Below, in pieces: positions 8,482-17,800 of a stretch of DNA of 64,000 nt. Made by a program: the position numbers and the translations under genes. Position 1 is the stretch's first letter. Every line of letters starts with the position of its first letter. The notes beneath the pieces are model-generated. The model did no database searches, had not been told where the DNA came from, and saw nothing but the letters and a program-made list of their open reading frames with translations. The stretch is from Pseudobacteroides cellulosolvens ATCC 35603 = DSM 2933 (GTDB lineage: Bacteria > Bacillota > Clostridia > Acetivibrionales > DSM-2933). The stretch spans positions 5,156,001-5,220,000 of the forward strand of contig NZ_LGTC01000001.1 in the NCBI RefSeq assembly GCF_001262605.1, read 5' to 3'.

Positions 8482-10215
8482 CTATAACAATGTTGGAGGT
8501 ACTTCTTCTATAATATCCCTATCCTTTAAAGTACATGCCAGCTTCTCAAAGCTTAGTCCATGTCTTGAAGCTATATCTTTTGCATAACTTTTCCCCTGGG
8601 GTAAACCCGGCACTATCCTGTAAGTTCTTTTTGCTGCTTCAAGATCGCTATCATCACTATTTTCTATGACACCCGAAATCAGACTGACTATTTTGCTGTC
8701 TCCCGGTAAATTTGAATTAAGGTTTTCCAGATCCTCCGCTAGTTCATGAAAGTGGGTTGCAAAAACTGAACGTGCTCCAAGAAGTTTTAATGCCATGGTA
8801 ACCTCTTTTGATATGTAAAACCCTTCATAAGGACTGGTACTTTGTAGTGATTCATTTAATAAAATAAGGCTGTATCCAGTTGCTTTCTGAAATATATCAT
8901 TAAGCCTCTTTGATTCCTCACCCAATCTTCCCAATCTGGAATCAGGCCTTTCTTCCACGGGAAAGTGGGTATATATCCTGTCTACCGGACTCATGGCCGC
9001 CTTATCGCATGGAACATATGAGCCTAACTGCAAAAGAATCTGGGTTAGCCCTATAGCCTGAGTATAGGTTGTTTTACCACCCTGGTTCGGTCCAGTCAGG
9101 ATAAATATTCTGCCATTCTCATCAAAATTAACATCATTGGAAATAATTTTTGTGGTTAAATCCACTTGTGGATCTTTATAGTGCATGTTTAATGCCAGAT
9201 TAATGTTATACATTCCTTTAATGCTGCACTGCCTCTTCTCCTTTTGCAGTACCTTGGGTTTACACATTCTAAGCCCTGATTTTTTCATATTTGATATCAA
9301 CTTTTCCATTCCCAACAAAAACACCATATCAGTTCTTATATCAAGTAACAGCCTTGCATTTATTTTTATATATTTGGCTATAGCCTGTGCTATAGGTTTT
9401 GCAGCAGATTGAGTTATCTTGTCCAATTCTCTGAAAATAGCAACATGAAAAGGATTGGGCTCTTTTATGACCTGATTATACTTCAAAGTCTCTACAGCTT
9501 CAATTGTGACAATTGGTGAAATTCCAGTATATTGTTCAGATGATTTTTTATTAAATAAACGGTTTAGCAATGTGTTTTCTTTATATGGTTCTTCATTTAT
9601 TGATACTATAGTAAATTCAATTGGATTGAGTTTCGCATTAAAATTTATTCCCAGTGTAACACTTGATATTTTTCTGAGACCCTTCAAAAGTTCAGGAAGC
9701 TCTTTTTCCATTGACCTGAATATATTATCTTCAGTTACACCTTTTACAGCTTTGTAAAGCTTCTTTAGTCCATCTGATTTCAGGTTTGTTCCTGCATCAT
9801 CAAAAGCCTTTTTCAATTCCAGTATACAAGTAACATAAGTCTCAAGCTCACCAACTCGAGAAGCCGTTTCTTGCAAAAGGACTTCATGTGATATTTTCCG
9901 GGAACTTACAATTGCCATTTCATCCAATAATGGCAGTATCTTTTTAAAACACGAGACTATTATAGGATTTTGAAGTAAATCTTCAACAATGTCCAGCCTA
10001 TAATTTATAACATCAATATCCTCACTAAAGTTAGTTAAGATATCTCTTATTGATACCAAATGTATTGAGTCCGGGCTTAGAGCCTTTGCAATCTCACTCA
10101 ATTCAAGATTTGAAACCATACAATCATCTTCAGAAACGACTTGCTTTACCTCTTTTAATTTCCCCAAATCCGGCCAAAGCAAGCTCATAAATTCAGATAA
10201 ATTACTTACCTCCAT
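8482..10215 (-). CDS. MutS-like ATPase (MutS domain III/V only)
   Basis: 577 residues from the ATG at 10215, preferred over 10221 because AGGGGGG is six bases upstream of it. There is no mismatch-binding N-terminal domain. A helical lever/core region is followed by the ABC-type ATPase: Walker A GPNQGGKTT near residue 375, a signature-like region RLGRLGEESKRL, Walker-B-like LILLNESLQSTSP with Asn where MutS has Asp, and the ATHFHEL switch His. This matches the short MutS-related proteins of clostridia rather than mismatch-repair MutS or MutS2 (no Smr domain). Biological role not established. Confidence 0.85.
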   Translation of the reverse strand: MEVSNLSEFMSLLWPDLGKLKEVKQVVSEDDCMVSNLELSEIAKALSPDSIHLVSIRDILTNFSEDIDVINYRLDIVEDLLQNPIIVSCFKKILPLLDEMAIVSSRKISHEVLLQETASRVGELETYVTCILELKKAFDDAGTNLKSDGLKKLYKAVKGVTEDNIFRSMEKELPELLKGLRKISSVTLGINFNAKLNPIEFTIVSINEEPYKENTLLNRLFNKKSSEQYTGISPIVTIEAVETLKYNQVIKEPNPFHVAIFRELDKITQSAAKPIAQAIAKYIKINARLLLDIRTDMVFLLGMEKLISNMKKSGLRMCKPKVLQKEKRQCSIKGMYNINLALNMHYKDPQVDLTTKIISNDVNFDENGRIFILTGPNQGGKTTYTQAIGLTQILLQLGSYVPCDKAAMSPVDRIYTHFPVEERPDSRLGRLGEESKRLNDIFQKATGYSLILLNESLQSTSPYEGFYISKEVTMALKLLGARSVFATHFHELAEDLENLNSNLPGDSKIVSLISGVIENSDDSDLEAAKRTYRIVPGLPQGKSYAKDIASRHGLSFEKLACTLKDRDIIEEVPPTLL

Positions 10216-10328
10216 ATGCATCCCCCCTATTTTTATTATATTAAAACTGATTATATTAAAAGTGTTAATGTAGATATTAATCTTTTATGCAGCATTTTCA
10301 AATTACCGTTTATTATGTTCTTAATGAA

Positions 10329-10358
10329 ATATGAGAACCGGTCAAACAGTTCTCATAT
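10329..10358 (-). terminator. Hairpin downstream of the sugar-binding protein gene
   Basis: Ten-base perfect arms ATATGAGAAC/GTTCTCATAT about 50 bp past the stop of the minus-strand gene. A second hairpin (AATATAAGT/ACTTATATT, 10381-10407) overlaps that stop codon. Neither has a long T run, so termination is a guess. Confidence 0.4.
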
Positions 10359-10406
10359 CTCGCTAATTTATGATCTGACTAATATAAGTTCTAGGGGGAC
10401 TTATAT

Positions 10407-11770
10407 TTAATCAACTTGAATATCTTTTAAGTTTGACTTTACCTTATCCTTGAAAGCCTTAAGCATATCATCCTTTGTCTTGTATTTTCCTGCAAGATAT
10501 GATGTCATTACATCATCGAAGGTTCTCTCAATAATATCATCATATTGTGTAAGTACTTCACCGTTAATATCTTTAACGAAAGGTTGATAGAATTTGAAAA
10601 GATTTGTGCCTACAACCTTGCTGTCACTAGGTGCTCCTTCAGCAATTATATCCAGATTGTTTGGGAAATCCTGATTGTCTAAAGCCCACTTCTTCAATGT
10701 ATCTTTATTAGCTGTAAAGAATTTGACAAATTCCCAAGCAAGATCCTGCTGCTGTGACTTTGCGTAGATACCCATCCATGTACCTCCCCAGAAGTAATTG
10801 AATGGTGCTGTTGTGATACCCCATCTGCCTCCATTTGCAGCTTTTGTGTCGTTTGAGTTAATAATCCACGGAACTCCCATGGCGGACATGCCCAAACCAT
10901 TGCCTTTTCATCATTAGCTATAGCTGATGCCCAACCAGGCGTCCATTGGGTTAATGCTGCCTCATACTTATTATCTCTCAGTGTTTTTGCAAAATCAACC
11001 AGCTCCATAACTTTGTTGTCAATATTCAGCTTATTATCAACAACCCAGCCCTGGCTTCGTGCTCCCAAATACATTTTCTTGGGTTCTTCCCATGTTGGGA
11101 ATAGCGAAACCTTTCCGCCGCTCTTCTCCTTAAGAGTTTTTGCCGTTTCAAGCATTTTTTCTTCTGAAGACAACATTTTAGCAATTTCATTAGGATCATC
11201 TGTTCCCAAATATTTTTTTGCAACCGGCTTCTTATATGCTATAGCTCCTGGGGCTGCCTGGTGAGATAATGCCTTTAACACTCCATTCTTATCTGTTCCT
11301 ACCTGAACTGTAAATGGAATCATTTTTGATGCTACATCCTTTGCCCTTTGAGTAAGGTCTGCAAATGCATCGGGCATTTCAACAAGCCTTTTTGCAAATG
11401 CCGATTCAGCTACAAATACATCCGGTACTCCAGTGCCTGCTCTTATGGCAGATGTCAGCTTATTTTGATACTGGGAATCTCTGTCTGAAACAATGGTCAA
11501 TTTAACCTTAATATTTGGATATAGCTTATTGAATGCCTCAACTATCTTTGGTCCCTCACTGCTGTTAAAGTGCCAAAATGCTATTTCTCCCTTGTAATCT
11601 GCCGGATCTTTAGTTCCTTTATTTGTATTTTCACCATTATTTGCCACAGGTGATGCTTCTTGGTTATTTCCTGAGTCACCGGCGTCTTTATCAGACAAAC
11701 ATGCTGTCAATGAACCGGCTGTCATAAAAATACATACAAGCAATGCCAATACTTTCTTTGATTTTTTCAT
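10407..11770 (-). pseudogene. Sugar ABC transporter substrate-binding lipoprotein, single-base frameshift
   Basis: The frame from the ATG at 11770 encodes a lipoprotein signal (TAGSLTAC) and a family 1 extracellular solute-binding fold (GEIAFWHFNSSEGPK, PDVFVAESAF, APGAIAYKK) up to AMVW. The C-terminal half (MSAMGVPWIINSND to SNLKDIQVD) continues one frame back. Restoring one G to the GGG complementary to 10891-10893 would join them into a protein of about 454 residues. No permease or ATPase gene is adjacent, so it is an orphan component. The shift may be real or a homopolymer sequencing error. Confidence 0.8.
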
Positions 11771-11817
11771 TATCTTTCCCTCCCTCGGACGTTCTCTCTT
11801 TATTTAGGTATATATAA

Positions 11818-12007
11818 AGATAACCAATTTAAGATTTGTAGCCTTTTGAAAACTGAACTATATATCAATCTATGATTAAAAGTGTTATTAATCTTACATT
11901 TACGATAGGCAAATGTAAAGATTTATCACTTTTAATCTATATATAAATGCCGGTCACCCCCTCAAATCAGAACAACTAACAATACTGCTGTCTTAAATTG
12001 GTTATCT
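11818..12007. repeat. 190-bp MITE-like element with 17-bp perfect terminal inverted repeats
   Basis: AGATAACCAATTTAAGA at 11818-11834 is exactly complementary to 11991-12007. Between them is a second, imperfect palindrome of 64 bp (GATTAAAAGTG at 11874-11884 facing CACTTTTAATC at 11927-11937, with ATCTTACATTT facing AAATGTAAAGAT inside). No ORF. No obvious target duplication. It could also be a large regulatory hairpin upstream of the sugar-binding protein gene. Confidence 0.55.
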
Positions 12008-12369
12008 CATCTTTTATAATAATATGTTATTCCTTAAAGCCTCTGGTTTCAACCGATTATATTGCCTTGTTACAATGTGACATAATTTTGAATATTGTAT
12101 TAAAACGAGTACATAAAATTACAGATAGGTTATATATTTTTGAAGTGAACCAACAAGAATTTGTAATTTTTTTATTTTTTCAGTTAACATTTCTGGTATC
12201 CATAGCAAAATTATGCAATATGACAGCAAAATTGTCACGTAAAGAAAATTGGACAAAATTGCGATTATTAATATAAAAAATCTTGCTGTTATGACTTTCT
12301 TTAATATACAATTATAATATAGCTTGTTTATTTATATATAAATTATTGATGGAAATGGAGCTTTATATT
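12008..12369. other. Intergenic region upstream of the YceG-like/protease gene
   Basis: Very AT-rich. An open frame of about 90 codons overlaps it but lacks a ribosome site and has a non-protein-like composition. The only supported signal is GGAAATGGAG (12351-12360) before the ATG at 12370. Confidence 0.45.
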
Positions 12370-14208
12370 ATGATCAATGTATCAAAGCCGATTAAAACTA
12401 TCATGCTGCGTTCGGACAAGATAATGGATGACATCATGTCTCCACTGGCAAACAGAAAAGACTATACAAAAGGTGCTTCAACAACAATACCTGTATACTG
12501 CTGCCGGTTGATCGGCATAACAGAGCCAGTAAATAGCTACTATGACAATCTGGCTGACCTTGACTGTAAACTAATGGGCCTTGGAAATGTGTATCTTAAA
12601 TTTACAGAAAACATACCAATATTGATTGACAATGATATATCACTAGAAATTAACAAACTATGGCAGGATAAGTTTTTAGAGTCAGCAACGGAAGAATTTA
12701 TTTCCATATGCGATATACCAAGACTATTATTTGAAATCTCTGCAGGGCCGTTAACCAATACCCTTCAAAAGGCACTTGTAGATATTATAAATCTTTACAA
12801 AAAAAATTCACCCGCAATTACTTCCACCATATTTAAAAACTTCTGCATCAAAATGCTTTGCTGGGTAAAGAAATTTGCATCCCAAATATTCAGAAACATG
12901 GATTTTCAAACGGCCGTACATAATCCAAAGGTTCTTTTCTATGGAAATATTAAAGAGCATGAGGTCTACTTTCTATTAGTCCTTTCAAAGTTAGGTGCAG
13001 ATGTGCTGTATATAAACACAATGACTGATGGTAAATTTGGTGAAATAGATAACAGCAATGTTCATTCCTATTTGGTAAAGCTTCCAAAGACTGAGGAATT
13101 TAAAAAATTTCCCGTTAAAGCTATGCAACAAAATAATACACCACCTGGGAGTTCATATAATCCTGGCTTACCCCCATCAGTCCAATCACCTGTTCAAAAT
13201 CCTATTCAATCTCCGATTCAGCATCCGGTTCAACCTCCGCCTTCAATTACCATTACAGCACCACATACCGTTAGAAGGGATCATTCAGGAAACGGAAGGC
13301 GTGAAATGTCATTGGAAGAACTTGCTGCTCTCTCCACATCAACTGTTATGATACTGGCATTTAACGAAGCAGGAGAGTTTCTCCACAGGGGCTCTGGAGT
13401 GGTAATAGGCAACAATGGCCTTATAGTGACAAATTATCATGTACTGCAAGGTGCCTGCTTCTTTGGTGTTCTGTTCGAGGGTATGGATGAAGAAAGACCA
13501 TATGTTACATATACAGTAATAAATGCCAATGTTCACAAGGATCTTGCACTTATAAAAATTAACTTCAGAACTCCTCCAATAGAGATTTCCAGAACTGGAG
13601 ATCTTGTGAGAGGTCAAAGAGTTGTTGCTATCGGAAGCCCGTTTGGACTAATGAATACCTTTTCCGATGGAATTGTATCAGGTTTCAGACAATATGACAG
13701 GTTTGACTTTATTCAGATAACCACGCCAACCTCATCAGGAAGCTCGGGAGGAGCTCTTCTTAATATGTTCGGCGAGCTTGTGGGTATAACCACTGCAGGT
13801 TTTCACGAAGGTCAAAACCTGTCTCTTGCAGTTCCAAGCAAATACATCATTGAACTTCTGGAAAACAGATTTACAACTCTGAATATTGAAATTATGGATA
13901 AGTACTTCGCGTTCAGTTATGATAGATTCACCATCAATTTTGATGGATTCTTCAGCTATCTTTCAAATGAAAGAGATTATAAAATTGCCTTTCTGCAAAG
14001 CCGATATGATCAAACGGACCTTAGATCATATTCCAGGGACAGGCGTTTTATGGAATCTATAGAAAATTACTTTATTGAAAACATCAGAAACATGGCACTA
14101 AAACATCGTATTGAGAAATATGAGTTTGAGCTTATGGTATCAAACATGTTTTTTACTTATACATATGACAGAGGCAGGCTTATAAATAAGCGATGGGAGC
14201 ATAGGTAA
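12370..14208 (+). CDS. YceG-like domain fused to trypsin-like (HtrA-type) serine protease
   Basis: 612 residues from the ATG at 12370, chosen for the GGAG nine bases upstream rather than the TTG/ATG cluster at 12346-12355. Residues 1-240 resemble the YceG-like family (PF14266) of tellurite/stress operons, with HNPKVLFYGNIKEHEVYFL near 185. A Pro/Gln-rich low-complexity linker spans about 257-300. Residues about 318-500 form a chymotrypsin-fold protease with an apparently complete triad: His357 (TNYHV), Asp391 (KDLAL) and Ser459 (GSSGG). There is no PDZ domain, signal peptide or membrane segment, so it is probably cytoplasmic. About 100 further residues are unrecognised. The fusion itself is unusual. 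Confidence 0.82.
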   Translation: MINVSKPIKTIMLRSDKIMDDIMSPLANRKDYTKGASTTIPVYCCRLIGITEPVNSYYDNLADLDCKLMGLGNVYLKFTENIPILIDNDISLEINKLWQDKFLESATEEFISICDIPRLLFEISAGPLTNTLQKALVDIINLYKKNSPAITSTIFKNFCIKMLCWVKKFASQIFRNMDFQTAVHNPKVLFYGNIKEHEVYFLLVLSKLGADVLYINTMTDGKFGEIDNSNVHSYLVKLPKTEEFKKFPVKAMQQNNTPPGSSYNPGLPPSVQSPVQNPIQSPIQHPVQPPPSITITAPHTVRRDHSGNGRREMSLEELAALSTSTVMILAFNEAGEFLHRGSGVVIGNNGLIVTNYHVLQGACFFGVLFEGMDEERPYVTYTVINANVHKDLALIKINFRTPPIEISRTGDLVRGQRVVAIGSPFGLMNTFSDGIVSGFRQYDRFDFIQITTPTSSGSSGGALLNMFGELVGITTAGFHEGQNLSLAVPSKYIIELLENRFTTLNIEIMDKYFAFSYDRFTINFDGFFSYLSNERDYKIAFLQSRYDQTDLRSYSRDRRFMESIENYFIENIRNMALKHRIEKYEFELMVSNMFFTYTYDRGRLINKRWEHR

Positions 14209-14233
14209 TAAGCCTCTTGTTGATTAATAAAAT

Positions 14234-14370
14234 AAAGATACCCAACTTAGGCATGTTGAAAATATAACTCCCCGTATAATTTCGCTTTCGTGTAAACCTA
14301 ACTCGTGAACACACGCTATAAACGGGAATTAATATTCAATCATGCCTTTTATACAGTTTGGTATCTTTTT
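14234..14370. terminator. Terminator-like outer stem enclosing repeat R1-A
   Basis: AAAGATACCCAACT (14234-14247) pairs with AGTTTGGTATCTTT (14355-14368) at 13 of 14 positions, with a T run on the right and an A run on the left. It lies between two convergent genes, so it could end both transcripts. Repeat R1-A fills the loop. Confidence 0.6.
14249..14347 (+). repeat. About 100-bp structured intergenic repeat (family R1), copy A
   Basis: Ends AGGCATG/CATGCCT. Shares with copies B, C and D the core TATAATTTCGCTTTCGTG, AACTCGTGAACACACGCT and TCAATCATGCC. Inner stem CCCCG facing CGGG. Confidence 0.85.
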
Positions 14371-14386
14371 AATTCCACTAAAACAC

Positions 14387-14572
14387 TTACACCAATTCTT
14401 TATCTTCTACCAGCAAATAAACCGGCACCTCAATTTTATCCTTCCTATCCAGCCTTGTAACCTCAGCTGTATTGTTATCCTTCACATTTTCCAACCATAC
14501 AGGAGATCCCTGGTATAAAACCTGAATTAACTTTCCAGAGGAAATTATTTCTTTAGCTCTTATTGAGTCCAA
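14387..14572 (-). CDS. sspH: Small acid-soluble spore protein, H type
   Basis: 61 residues: RAKEII at the start, VLYQGSPVWLENV in the middle and VPVYLLVEDKELV at the end, matching the SspH family found in the spore core of Bacillus and Clostridium. The start is TTG at 14572, ten bases after AAGGAG; no ATG fits. Transcribed alone, convergent with the YceG-like/protease gene. By family knowledge it would be made in the forespore under sigma-G; I did not identify a sigma-G promoter. Confidence 0.88.
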   Translation of the reverse strand: MDSIRAKEIISSGKLIQVLYQGSPVWLENVKDNNTAEVTRLDRKDKIEVPVYLLVEDKELV

Positions 14573-14635
14573 GCTTTTACAACTCCTTTGTTTTTGTTAT
14601 TTATTATGTCTCTTTTTGCTTTCTTCTATGTATAA

Positions 14636-14707
14636 GGGCATTTCAAAAAATACGGTTATCCAAGTATTTTGTACATAATATGATATATTCAGCTTTTTGA
14701 AATGCCC
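14636..14707. repeat. About 70-bp hairpin repeat (family R2), copy 1
   Basis: Fourteen-base perfect arms (GGGCATTTCAAAAA at 14636-14649 and its complement at 14694-14707) around an AT-rich loop. A second copy lies at 46734-46801, sharing the arm bases, AAGTATT in the loop and TTCAGC before the right arm. Both copies are upstream of a plus-strand gene. Confidence 0.7.
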
Positions 14708-14856
14708 ATTTGATCAATAAATTGTTTGATCAACTAATCATTTATTAATACCTTGGGTGTTTGTTTATGGCATATAATCCCACTTATTAAATTGTTGATT
14801 TTTGTAAATCATAAATAATACACTTTCATACCAGAAGCAAAGGAGATATTAACACA

Positions 14857-17800
14857 ATGACTTTAAATATTAACCCTATAATACTGATTGGAATTGTTGC
14901 AGTCTTTACTGTCTTATTCTGGGTGAATATAAAGAGGTTCAGGCAGCTTCATATAATAAAGATGAATGACACCTCCCTAACCTGTGAAGAGCTTGAAGAG
15001 CACGCAAGGAAAATCGCCATAGACCACACAGTTTCAAAAAACATCAGATATAACAACTGGCCGGTCTTGAATATGAACGAAAACTATGACTTCATAAAAT
15101 CTGTTTACAAGGAATTAAATAATGCTGCAAGCAGCAAAAACGCTGTTCCACCAGCTGCTGAATGGTTATTGGACAACTTTTACATACTGGATGAGCAGGC
15201 CAAGGTTGTAAGAAAGGATATTTCAGGAGAGACATATCTAAGGCTTCCAGTCTTAAAATGCGGACCATTAAAGGGTTATGCACGCATATATGCCATAGCT
15301 GCAGAGCTGGTATCCCATACAGGCGGCCAGATTAATGACAGAATTATTTTGAATTACCTCAAGGCATACCAGAGCCACAGCAGCCTGTCCGACAGGGAAA
15401 TATGGGCTATGCCTGCCATGATAAGAATTTTGCTTATAGAGAGCATTAAAGTTATTTGTGAAAAACTGAATCTCACAATTAAGGAATGGCAATTAGCTGA
15501 TGAACTAATAGAAAGTGTTTTAAAGAGTGAGGATATTAATACCCTCAAATTTATAAAAAGCATTGAGGCAAGACTCAAATCCACTGAGCAGATAAGCACA
15601 TCCTTTATCGAGCACTTGTCTTATCGCTTAAGAAAGTCCGGAAGGGGCTATGCAAAGCTCTCCGGAACATTGGATGATATTCTTTCCAAATATGGCAGCA
15701 GCACATCAGATATGTGCCAAAAGGAACACAACATTCAAGCATCATACTCGGTATCAATAGGTAATTCTATATTGAGCCTTAAATTTCTATCCTCTTTTGA
15801 CTGGTCAACTGTATTCGATGAAATCAGTAATGTTGAACAGGCATTAAGTGAGGATGAATCATACCGTTTGATGGATCCTTGTACCAGGAGTTTTTACAGG
15901 CAAAAGCTTGAGGAAATCGCTGCTGTATCAAGAACCACAGAGATTCGTATAGCAAAAGAGGCTGTAAAGCTTTCCAAATCCTATGCCCAAGGCTCACAAA
16001 ATGATTATGATGAACGAAAAAAACATGTAGGCTATTATTTAGCAGGTGATGGAACAGCAGAGCTTCATAAGGCTATAAACTACAAGCCCACAATATTTAG
16101 AAGCTTTGCCTCAAATATTAAAAGGCATGCTGCATCACTGTACCTTGGATCAATAATATTGCCCACTATACTCATAACATATTTTTTAATGCACTACACC
16201 TATAGCCTCTCAATAAACAACGCTCTTTCCCTGTCCATTTTTACAGGCTTAATTGTTATTATCCCTGCATCGGAAATAGTAACCAGCCTAGTGAATTGGA
16301 CTCTATGCAACACCACAAAGCCTTCAACTCTTCCCCGGCTTGAGCTCAAAGATGGATTAGAAGAAGAACACAGCACACTGGTAGTAATTCCGGCCCTTCT
16401 TCCTGATGAAAAGCGAGTTGAGGAGCTTGTAAGCAATTTGGAGCGGCATTATCTTTCCAACAAGGAAAACAACCTTTATTTCGCACTTGCTGGAGACTTC
16501 AAGGATTCTCCTGATGAAAAGAGCAAGCTGGATCAGATGATTGTTGATGCAGGCTTAAACGGCATGAGGAGGCTCAATAACAAGTATAAAAGAGATAACG
16601 GAGCTGATATATTTTATTATTTCCACAGGCACAGAAAATTCAATAATGTACAGAAAAAATGGATGGGATGGGAAAGAAAAAGAGGTGCTTTGGTAGAGCT
16701 TAACAGCCTTCTTACAGGCTCTGAAGATACCAGTTACAGCATCATGTCCTGCAGCAATAACTCCATACCAAAGGTCAACTATGTGCTGACGCTTGATGCA
16801 GATACAATTTTGCCCATAGGCAGTATAAAAAAGCTTATAGGAATCATGGCACATCCTCTCAACAAACCTGTTGTGGATGAAAAAAAGAATATAGTTGTTG
16901 ATGGTTATGGACTTATCCAGCCACATATAGGGTTCGAGATCCAAAGTGCCAATAAAACACTTTTTTCCAGGATGTATACAGGCCAGGAGGGTATAAATCC
17001 TTATGCCTGTGCCATTTCCGACATCTATCAGGATGTATTCAATGAGGGCATATTTACAGGAAAGGGAATTTATGACCTTAAAGTATTTCAGAAGGTTCTT
17101 TATAATGCAATTCCTGAAAACAGAGTTTTAAGCCACGACCTGCTTGAAGGTTCCTATCTTAGAACCGGGCTTGCAACGGACATTGAACTTGTTGATTCAT
17201 TTCCTGCAAGCTATGCATCTTATACTGAGAGAATGCACAGGTGGACAAGGGGCGATTGGCAGTTGCTGCCATGGTTAATGAAAAAAGTGAAGGATAAAAA
17301 CGGAAACTCCATAAAAAATCCGCTCAATTTAATTTCCATCTGGAAGATATTTGACAATATGCGTAGAAGCCTTGTGGCACCTTCCATTCTTTTACTGATC
17401 GTGTCAGGTTTCTCCATTTTACCGGGATCAAGCCTGTTTTGGCTGGGGTTATCATTGTTTTTCGTTTTTTTCCCAATAATAACCTCAATTATCGATTATA
17501 TTGCATCATTAAGGATGATTAAAAATAGGGTTAAACGGCATATGCCTGTAATTTCAGGAATTAAGGCAAGCTTATACCAACTCTTGCTTCAGTTTGCATT
17601 TTTGCCCTATCAGGGTTATTTGGTAACCGAGGCCATTATAACCACTCTTTACAGGGTATTTATCAGCAAAAAGAATATGCTGCTGTGGGTTACTGCCGCT
17701 GATGTTGAAAAGGATCAAAAAAATACAGTTCTGAGTTTTTGGAATAAAATGAACATAACAGCCCCAATATCATTGGGTGTATTGGGATTTGCAATTATAA

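Noticed and set aside
10407-10895. Possible separate 162-residue protein after the sugar-binding gene
   Set aside because: It continues the solute-binding fold of the preceding frame and has no ribosome site of its own.
11998-12276. 92-codon frame upstream of the YceG-like/protease gene
   Set aside because: No ribosome site, low-complexity hydrophobic translation, and it starts inside the terminal inverted repeat of the MITE-like element.
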